From Oscillospiraceae bacterium (GTDB lineage Bacteria > Bacillota > Clostridia > Oscillospirales > Acutalibacteraceae): a stretch of 7,292 nucleotides of DNA. The notes beneath the pieces are model-generated. The model saw only the letters and a program-made list of their open reading frames with translations, did not search any database and had not been told where the DNA came from. A program made the translations under genes and the position numbers. Shown in pieces: positions 1 to 4,438 of the stretch. The stretch is taken from positions 1 to 7,292 of the forward strand of contig CADBPL010000260.1 in NCBI GenBank assembly GCA_902796535.1, in the 5' to 3' direction. Each line of letters starts with the position of its first letter. Position 1 is the first letter of the stretch.

Positions 1-306
1 ATCGGAAATGGCGTCATCCGAGTCGAGGAAGCTGATATACTGCCCCTGCGCGCGCTTTAAGGCATAGTTGCGCGCGGAAGACTGCCCCCTGTTTTCCAGG
101 TGAAACACCTTGAAATAGGGGTACTTTTCGGCGTATTCATCCAGAATCTGCGCAGAGCCGTCGGTGGAGCCGTCGTCAATGAGCAGCACCTCAAGCTGCG
201 ACTTGTCGATGGTCTGACTGATCAGCGAGCCAAGGCACTTGTGCAGGAATTTTTCGCTGTTATACACCGGAACAATGACCGACATGTTAAGCATAGTGGT
301 CGCCAT
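1..306 (-). CDS. Family 2 glycosyltransferase, N-terminal part (cut by the left edge)
   Basis: The first 102 residues of a GT-A fold glycosyltransferase that moves a sugar from a nucleotide-sugar donor to an acceptor, usually at the cytoplasmic face for cell-surface glycans. Seen: MSVIVPVYNSEKFL (residues 8-21) is the usual first strand of the fold, IDDGSTDGS (43-51) is the nucleotide-binding motif, ENRGQSSARN (71-80) is the conserved N-x-G-x-x-x-A-R-N segment, and FLDSDD (93-98) contains the metal-binding DxD. Family assignment is secure; donor and acceptor cannot be told. The start is uncertain: ATG at 306, 294 and 285 are all in frame. The longest is used because a purine-rich AGGGAAG lies upstream (about 326-332), although an inverted repeat lies between it and the ATG. 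The gene begins 45 bp after the stop of the GNAT-GH78 gene, on the same strand, so co-transcription is plausible. Confidence 0.9.
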   Translation of the reverse strand, partial: MATTMLNMSVIVPVYNSEKFLHKCLGSLISQTIDKSQLEVLLIDDGSTDGSAQILDEYAEKYPYFKVFHLENRGQSSARNYALKRAQGQYISFLDSDDAISD

Positions 307-308
307 AC

Positions 309-326
309 GATACCGCAAACGGTATC
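309..326 (-). repeat. Short perfect inverted repeat between ribosome binding site and start of the glycosyltransferase gene
   Basis: GATACCG and CGGTATC form a perfect 7-bp stem around a 4-nt loop. On the minus strand it lies immediately before the ATG at 306 and just after a purine-rich AGGGAAG. No T-run follows on the minus strand, so it does not look like an intrinsic terminator for the upstream rhamnosidase gene. It may bring a distant ribosome binding site nearer the start codon, or reduce translation; both are inference. Confidence 0.55.
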
Positions 327-351
327 TTCCCTTTCTTGCAGGATTGCTAAA

Positions 352-2688
352 TTACAAATAACGGATGATCGAACGCACGACGGCGCCGAACATGGGGTGC
401 GAATGGGAATTGCCGCCGTCCCAATCCTCCCAAAGCGTCGTCGCGCCGTGATCCTTCATGTAGGCAAACGTGCCGATCCCGCCGCGCGAGGTGAGCAGGC
501 GTTTGGCAAGCGCAGTCTCGCCCCGCTCGCAGAGCACGCGGATAAGGATCTCCGTGCCGAAAATGCCGGTATCGAACTTGCCCAGCGCGTCATATTTTTC
601 GACCAGATTGCGCCAGGTGCGTTCATCGCCCAGCCCCAGATCGACCGCAAACGCGTCCGCGCCCTGAATGCCGCCGGCAAACGAACCGGTCGCAGGGTCG
701 AAATAGGCGCTTATGATGGCGGCCTGCGCCGTTTCATCGCGCCCGGCCAGATCGGCCGCCAGCGCTTCATCGCCCGACAGCAGCGCGATCTGCCGGCAGA
801 TGCGCACCGCCCTGATATAAAAGCAGGTGTTCACAAAAGGCTCTGGGAGCGCGATTTTGTCGGGGGTACACCAGTCGCCCAGACACCAGCCGCCCTTTTC
901 GGAACGGACGACCAGGTGGTTTTCACTGTGGCTCTCCATATACCGAAGGTATTTTAACATATTTGGGGTGTATTGTTCAAGTACGGATTTGTCGTTGTAA
1001 TGCAAATAATATTCCCACGGCACAAAAACAATGGCGCCGCCCCAGCCGCCGGGGCCGCCTCCCCCGCCGTAAAACGGCGCGGTATGCTCCACATGGCCGC
1101 CGAAAATATCCTGACTGTCGGCAATGTCGCGCATCCATTTTTGATAAAGCGCTTTGGCGTCGAAGCAATCCATCACGGCGCCGCAGGTGAGCTGCCCGTC
1201 GCCCGTGTAGCCCAGCCGCTCACGGTGCGGGCAATCGGACGGCACGCAGTTGTGGATGTTGTTTTGCTGCGTGCGCAGATAGGTCTGCACGATCCATTCC
1301 AGCATTTCATCGTCGGAATGATAGGTGCACAGGCAGGGAATATCGCTGTGCACCACGGCAAATTCCGTCACCTTCGCCCGGCCCTGCACCTCAAAATAGC
1401 GGCAGGCATGCCAGGTGAACAGGGGGTAAAACACATGATCCTTCTGATCGTCGTCAAAAATGAATTCGTCGCGCTGCATCCGGAACTCGCCGCCGGCGCT
1501 GTGAAAATCGAGCGAACCGTCATCATGCAGCTCCTCGGCAAAGCGCACAAAGGCGCGTTCATCACGGCGGCAGCCGGGGTCAAACACCAGCTTGGGGTAG
1601 CCTGCCACGTTTTCGCCCAGGTCGTAGACCGCCGTGTCGCCGAAGCGGTAGATCTCCTTCGGCGCGATCGTTCTGATTTCTCGGTCGGGCGGGCAGGTCT
1701 GCTTTGTCAGAACCGACAGCGGCGCGGGCAAAACGGCGACCGGCTTCCAATCGGTCGAATCGATCAGACGGGCGTCGTGCGTTTCACCGAAATAGATGTT
1801 GGTACGGGTCACGAAGGACGAACGGTAACGGATGCTCTCATCGCTCACGGCAGCCGTTTTGCCGCCGGAAAGGAGCTTATAGCAAAGCTTGAGCTCGCCA
1901 TAGGGGCGCATCCCCTCGTTGCGGCTCTCATGCTGGCCGTACCAGCCGTTGCCGATGTGGAAGGAAAGCGTATTCTCCCCCGCATGAACCAGCGGCGTAA
2001 CGTCGCATTCCACATAATAAATGCGGTGGATGAGCGTATCGGGCACCGGCATGTTGATCAGGGACAGATCGCGCTTTTCATAATTTGACCAGACGGGGGT
2101 GAGCAGCGCATCGTCCACCGGCGTTCCGTTGACGGTGAGATGAGTATAGCCCAGACCGCACCACAGCAGCCTGACGTTTTCGACCGCGTCGAGCGTTACG
2201 GTGCTTTCGGCCAGCACCGCCTCTTTGGCGTTGGGGAAGCCGACCCAGGCGCAGCCGTCAAACACCGTGTTTTTCACCATGGGAACATGAGGCAGGTTCT
2301 CATCCCAATATTCCTGCCCGCACACGGCAAAGCCGAATTGTTCATAAAAACCGATCGCCTGTGTCTGCGCCGAAACGTGCAGCTCAGCCGCGCCGCAAGA
2401 CCCGGCTTTGCCGATCAGGCCGTTCATGACCACGCTGCCCAGTCCCCTGCCGCGGTGCTGCCTGCGAACCGCGATGCGGCCCAGATGCCACACGCCGGGG
2501 GTTTCTTCATACATACGGCCCGTGGCAAGAAGCACGCCGTCTTCTTCCAGCAATAAATGCCACGAAACCGCTTCAAAATCGTCGCTCTCTTTTTCGCACG
2601 GGTAGTGCTGCTCCCCGCAGAACACTTCCTGCCGCAGGGGCAGCGCCCGCTGAAAGCCCTCGCTGCCATATAACCAAATTTCTTTCAT
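352..2688 (-). CDS. GNAT acetyltransferase fused to GH78 alpha-L-rhamnosidase (778 aa)
   Basis: One uninterrupted reading frame with two unrelated enzymes. Residues 1-139 form a complete GNAT domain: RIAVRRQHRGRGLGS (71-85) carries the acetyl-CoA Q/R-x-x-G-x-G/A loop, AIGFYEQFGF (111-120) is the typical late strand, and DENLPHVPMVK (129-139) resembles the usual end of ElaA/YjcF-like GNATs. GH78 sequence starts almost at once: a beta-sandwich with CGLGYTHLTVNG (177-188), YEKR (203-206) and GENTLSFHIGNGWYG (237-251); a second sandwich with VYDLGENVAGY (354-364); then the alpha/alpha barrel. Catalytic-site motifs are present: DCPHRERLGYTGD (485-497), including the acidic E490 and D497, and TLWEDWD (751-757) with E754 as probable general base. 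Expected reaction: hydrolysis of terminal alpha-L-rhamnose. No signal peptide, so probably cytoplasmic. The protein stops 21 residues after TLWEDWD, without the usual C-terminal beta-sandwich. ATG at 2688 has AGGTGA just upstream. No good ribosome binding site precedes internal M137, arguing for a single polypeptide. The acetyl acceptor is unknown. Confidence 0.92.
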   Translation of the reverse strand: MKEIWLYGSEGFQRALPLRQEVFCGEQHYPCEKESDDFEAVSWHLLLEEDGVLLATGRMYEETPGVWHLGRIAVRRQHRGRGLGSVVMNGLIGKAGSCGAAELHVSAQTQAIGFYEQFGFAVCGQEYWDENLPHVPMVKNTVFDGCAWVGFPNAKEAVLAESTVTLDAVENVRLLWCGLGYTHLTVNGTPVDDALLTPVWSNYEKRDLSLINMPVPDTLIHRIYYVECDVTPLVHAGENTLSFHIGNGWYGQHESRNEGMRPYGELKLCYKLLSGGKTAAVSDESIRYRSSFVTRTNIYFGETHDARLIDSTDWKPVAVLPAPLSVLTKQTCPPDREIRTIAPKEIYRFGDTAVYDLGENVAGYPKLVFDPGCRRDERAFVRFAEELHDDGSLDFHSAGGEFRMQRDEFIFDDDQKDHVFYPLFTWHACRYFEVQGRAKVTEFAVVHSDIPCLCTYHSDDEMLEWIVQTYLRTQQNNIHNCVPSDCPHRERLGYTGDGQLTCGAVMDCFDAKALYQKWMRDIADSQDIFGGHVEHTAPFYGGGGGPGGWGGAIVFVPWEYYLHYNDKSVLEQYTPNMLKYLRYMESHSENHLVVRSEKGGWCLGDWCTPDKIALPEPFVNTCFYIRAVRICRQIALLSGDEALAADLAGRDETAQAAIISAYFDPATGSFAGGIQGADAFAVDLGLGDERTWRNLVEKYDALGKFDTGIFGTEILIRVLCERGETALAKRLLTSRGGIGTFAYMKDHGATTLWEDWDGGNSHSHPMFGAVVRSIIRYL

Positions 2689-2692
2689 ATAA

Positions 2693-2698
2693 TCACCT
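2693..2698 (-). promoter_or_regulatory. Ribosome binding site of the GNAT-GH78 gene, overlapping the alaX stop codon
   Basis: AGGTGA on the minus strand ends 4 nt before the ATG at 2688, and its last three bases are the TGA stop of the AlaX gene. Ribosomes finishing AlaX would uncover or directly use this site, so the two genes are probably translationally coupled. Confidence 0.75.
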
Positions 2699-3856
2699 GT
2701 TATTATTCATTATATATGCTTCAATGCTCGCCCTGTCGGCGGGCACGCTGCCCTGAATCATATTCGCTTTGCCGCCGCCCCGGCCGCCGAGCGCCGCGTG
2801 AAAGGCTTTGGCAAACCCGGCCAGATCCACGCTTTTACTGCCCATGCAGTAACGGTAGCCGCTCTCAGCCGGCGTAAACGCGGCAAACAGGCCGCCGACT
2901 CTGGCAACGCCCTCATTCACGGCAAAGCGCAGCGTATCCGGCGTCAGATCGTCGCAAAACACCAGCGCGCTGCCCGGCGTCGGTTCAACCGCTTCCACCA
3001 TGGCCGCGACCCTGCTGCGCTGCGCCTGAATCAATGCGTGGCGCAGCCGCTCCGTTTCCTCCTGCATATGGCGAACCGATTCAACGATTTTTTCTTCCTT
3101 CGCGCAGAGCATGGCGATCAGCTCATTCGTCCGGACGCATTTGGCGGCATAATCCGTCAGCGCGTCGCTGCCGCTTTTGACCGTCAGGCGAACGCCGCCC
3201 TTGTAGTTGATGAAGGAGAGCACCTTGATAAGCCCGATTTCGCCCGTGCGGCGTACATGGGGCGCGCAGCAGGCGCAGACGTCGTAGCCTTCGATGACCA
3301 CAAGGCGGACGTTTTCGGTTAAATCCAGCTTGCTGCGGTATGTCAGCCCCGCCAGCTCTTCCGGGTTCGGAAATTCGCAGCGGATCGGCACGTTGGCATA
3401 GACAGCCTCATTCGCTTTGCGTTCGATCCGCTCGATCTGCGCCGCCGTCAGCGGCCGGTCAAAATCGACCGTGACGCAATCCTCACTCATATGAAAGCCG
3501 ACGTTCTCGCAGCCGTATTCGCTGTGCGCCGCGCCGCTGAGCAGGTGTTCGCCGCTGTGCTGCTGCATCCGGCGAAAGCGCAGCACCGCATCGACCGCAC
3601 CGCAAACGGTTGCCCCCACGGCGCGGGGCTGCGCCGTTACGTGATAAACGACGCCGTCTTTTTCATAGACCTCTATGACCGGTTCGCCGTCGACCGTTCC
3701 CGCATCGGGGCTTTGCCCGCCGCCGCCCGGAAAAAAAGCCGTTTGATCAAACGCGAGCGCATAGCCGCCGCGCACGGCGGCGCAGCCGACCACCTCGGCG
3801 TCAAATTGAAAAACGGAACCGTCGGTTTCGTAGATTCGTTTTGTTTTCATCACCAT
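2693..3856 (-). CDS. alaX: Alanyl-tRNA editing protein, long AlaX type with DHHA1 domain (387 aa)
   Basis: A free-standing relative of the AlaRS editing domain, expected to hydrolyse Ser-tRNA(Ala) or Gly-tRNA(Ala) in trans in the cytoplasm. Seen: FFPGGGGQSPDAG (41-53), the glycine-rich N-terminal barrel motif; the zinc ligands HSGEH (H100, H104) and CCAPH (C196, H200), together the HxxxH plus CxxxH set of this family; a probable helical, coiled-coil-like linker around 240-285; and a C-terminal DHHA1 domain ending in GGRGGGKANMIQGS (357-370). The length is normal for the long AlaX class and no key residue is missing. Start: ATG at 3856 has a weak GGAT upstream; ATG at 3850 (third codon) is an alternative. 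It lies 4 bp upstream of the GNAT-GH78 gene. A tRNA-proofreading gene beside glycan enzymes is not an obvious functional link; the original pairing may have been AlaX with the GNAT. Confidence 0.95.
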   Translation of the reverse strand: MVMKTKRIYETDGSVFQFDAEVVGCAAVRGGYALAFDQTAFFPGGGGQSPDAGTVDGEPVIEVYEKDGVVYHVTAQPRAVGATVCGAVDAVLRFRRMQQHSGEHLLSGAAHSEYGCENVGFHMSEDCVTVDFDRPLTAAQIERIERKANEAVYANVPIRCEFPNPEELAGLTYRSKLDLTENVRLVVIEGYDVCACCAPHVRRTGEIGLIKVLSFINYKGGVRLTVKSGSDALTDYAAKCVRTNELIAMLCAKEEKIVESVRHMQEETERLRHALIQAQRSRVAAMVEAVEPTPGSALVFCDDLTPDTLRFAVNEGVARVGGLFAAFTPAESGYRYCMGSKSVDLAGFAKAFHAALGGRGGGKANMIQGSVPADRASIEAYIMNNNR

Positions 3857-3875
3857 CGTCTGCGATCCGGCATAC

Positions 3876-3908
3876 GCATAACACGAGATGAAAAACCCGT
3901 CTTTATGC
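3876..3908 (-). repeat. Weak inverted repeat in the alaX leader
   Basis: GCATAA (3876-3881) and TTATGC (3903-3908) could pair across a 21-nt loop upstream of the AlaX start. No T-box signature, no riboswitch consensus and no convincing -35/-10 pair was found between 3857 and 3968. AlaX may have a weak promoter here or depend on read-through from the peptide gene. Low support. Confidence 0.2.
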
Positions 3909-3968
3909 CCGAATCGCTCTTCCCTTCTGTTTTTTCACACGGTCAACGCCGCCTTGAACCTGCCTAAC

Positions 3969-3999
3969 AAAAAAGCCACCTCACGTAAGTGAAGTGGCT
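3969..3999 (-). terminator. Rho-independent terminator after the 52-residue peptide gene
   Basis: On the minus strand a hairpin with outer stem AGCCAC/GTGGCT, one mismatch and inner stem TCAC/GTGA (4-nt loop) runs straight into a run of Ts. It begins 16 bp after the stop codon of the peptide gene and lies about 110 bp before the AlaX start, so it ends the peptide transcript. If termination is partial, it also sets how much transcription reaches alaX and the genes beyond. Confidence 0.88.
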
Positions 4000-4015
4000 G
4001 AATCGACAAAAGCGA

Positions 4016-4174
4016 TCAAACAACGTAACCTTCTTCTTCACCGAGAAATACTTCATCGGCGTTGTTGAAGCCGAACCCGTCAAAGGGATCTTCCCAACCG
4101 CCGGAGTCGGTTACAATGTCTCTATTTAATTGAAACTCAACAATATCAAGCTCTGGTTTGATGTAGTTCTTCAT
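4016..4174 (-). CDS. 52-residue acidic peptide of unknown function
   Basis: Not a gene I can name. It encodes 52 residues starting MKNYIKPELDIVEFQLN and ending GEEEGYVV. Composition: 13 Asp/Glu against 3 Lys/Arg, no Cys, His or internal Met, with a Gly/Phe/Asp-rich middle, SGGWEDPFDGFGFNN (24-38). There is no signal peptide and no membrane segment. The N-terminal pattern M-K-x-Y-x-K-P-E-[LI]-[DE]-[IV]-x-x-F recalls, from memory, many small uncharacterised Clostridia proteins, some of them candidate peptide precursors; this is not proof of function. Evidence that it is a real gene: AAAGGAGC 8 nt before the ATG, a perfect consensus promoter 55 bp upstream, and an intrinsic terminator just after the stop. 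It is divergent from the CPBP-like membrane protein gene. No peptide-modifying enzyme or dedicated exporter is visible in the window. Confidence 0.82.
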   Translation of the reverse strand: MKNYIKPELDIVEFQLNRDIVTDSGGWEDPFDGFGFNNADEVFLGEEEGYVV

Positions 4175-4182
4175 ATTGCAAA

Positions 4183-4190
4183 GCTCCTTT
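4183..4190 (-). promoter_or_regulatory. Ribosome binding site of the 52-residue peptide gene
   Basis: AAAGGAGC on the minus strand lies 8 nt before the ATG at 4174. It is a near-ideal anti-16S match and is the main evidence fixing the start of this short gene. Confidence 0.85.
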
Positions 4191-4228
4191 CAAACGAAAA
4201 TGCACAAGCTATTTATCCATACAGTGAG

Positions 4229-4257
4229 ATTATAGACTCCTGCTATGGATTTGTCAA
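4229..4257 (-). promoter_or_regulatory. Perfect consensus sigma-A promoter for the peptide gene
   Basis: TTGACA (4257-4252) and TATAAT (4234-4229) on the minus strand are separated by exactly 17 bp, with all twelve consensus bases present. Upstream of the -35 lie A/T tracts (about 4262-4280) that resemble an UP element. Transcription would start near 4222, leaving a leader of about 48 nt. Strong constitutive expression, or strong expression held by a repressor, is expected. Confidence 0.88.
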
Positions 4258-4273
4258 GGGGAATTTTTAATTT

Positions 4274-4303
4274 TTTTTTGAAAATTTTCTATTTTTCAAA
4301 AAA
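4274..4303. repeat. Perfect 11-bp AT-rich inverted repeat between the divergent genes
   Basis: TTTTTTGAAAA (4274-4284) and TTTTCAAAAAA (4293-4303) are perfect reverse complements around an 8-nt spacer. It lies just upstream of the minus-strand -35 box. As RNA the hairpin would be weak because it is almost all A/U. As DNA it could be a curved UP-type element or a regulator site. The AT richness raises the chance of coincidence. Confidence 0.45.
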
Positions 4304-4369
4304 TTGGCACAATATCATGGGGTTTTGAAGGTTTGAGACGGCATAACCTGTGTTTGAACAGGAAAAACA

Positions 4370-4398
4370 TTGACAGAACCATGCGCGTGTGTTAACAT
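4370..4398 (+). promoter_or_regulatory. Promoter of the CPBP-like membrane protein gene
   Basis: A perfect -35 TTGACA (4370-4375) and a -10 TAACAT (4393-4398, four of six consensus bases) are separated by 17 bp. Transcription would start near 4405 and the TTG start codon lies at 4439, giving a leader of about 34 nt that contains the AAGGAGGG ribosome binding site. Confidence 0.7.
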
Positions 4399-4411
4399 AA
4401 TACCATATTAT
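4397..4411. repeat. Operator-like palindrome at the -10 and start site of the CPBP-like gene
   Basis: ATAATA, CCA, TATTAT form a perfect 6-bp inverted repeat with a 3-bp centre. It overlaps the end of the plus-strand -10 and the expected transcription start, where a repressor would block initiation. No regulator gene is visible, so this is a candidate only. Confidence 0.35.
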
Positions 4412-4426
4412 ATTTATATTTGTCAA
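4397..4426 (-). promoter_or_regulatory. Possible second minus-strand promoter overlapping the CPBP-like promoter
   Basis: On the minus strand TTGACA (4426-4421) is followed after 18 bp by TATTAT (4402-4397, five of six). The 11-bp context CCTTGACAAAT is identical to that of the strong peptide promoter. It would fire through the plus-strand promoter toward the peptide gene. Its -35 coincides with part of the ribosome binding site of the CPBP-like gene, so the match may be incidental. Confidence 0.3.
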
Positions 4427-4432
4427 GGAGGG
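4425..4432 (+). promoter_or_regulatory. Ribosome binding site that fixes a TTG start for the CPBP-like gene
   Basis: AAGGAGGG lies 6 nt before TTG at 4439. The reading frame is open back to a TTG at 4370, but that codon is part of the -35 box, so the longer protein cannot be made from the transcript proposed here. Confidence 0.88.
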
Positions 4433-4438
4433 AACGCT

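Noticed and set aside
1033..1090. Glycine-rich stretch in the rhamnosidase (residues 540-551) as a possible insertion or low-complexity artefact
   Set aside because: Together with GGWGGAIVFVPWEYY it matches a conserved glycine-rich segment of one group of GH78 catalytic domains, so it is probably normal.
973..2088. A 371-codon open frame on the plus strand opposite the rhamnosidase
   Set aside because: It is the antisense of a clear GH78 domain, has no ribosome binding site or recognisable domain, and arises from GC-rich codon usage. The same holds for the 285-codon plus-strand frame at 100-957.
3491..3967. A 158-codon plus-strand frame opposite the 5' part of alaX
   Set aside because: The AlaX zinc-binding motifs lie in the opposite strand, and the frame runs across the alaX leader toward the terminator; no family resemblance was seen.
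3857..3968. T-box or riboswitch in the leader of alaX
   Set aside because: No T-box antiterminator sequence, specifier-loop pattern or known riboswitch core was found in this 110-bp stretch.
4016..4174. Double-glycine leader (SGG at residues 24-26) in the acidic peptide
   Set aside because: The hydrophobic positions expected before a bacteriocin-type GG cleavage site are not present (Asp at -4), and no PCAT-type exporter is in the window.
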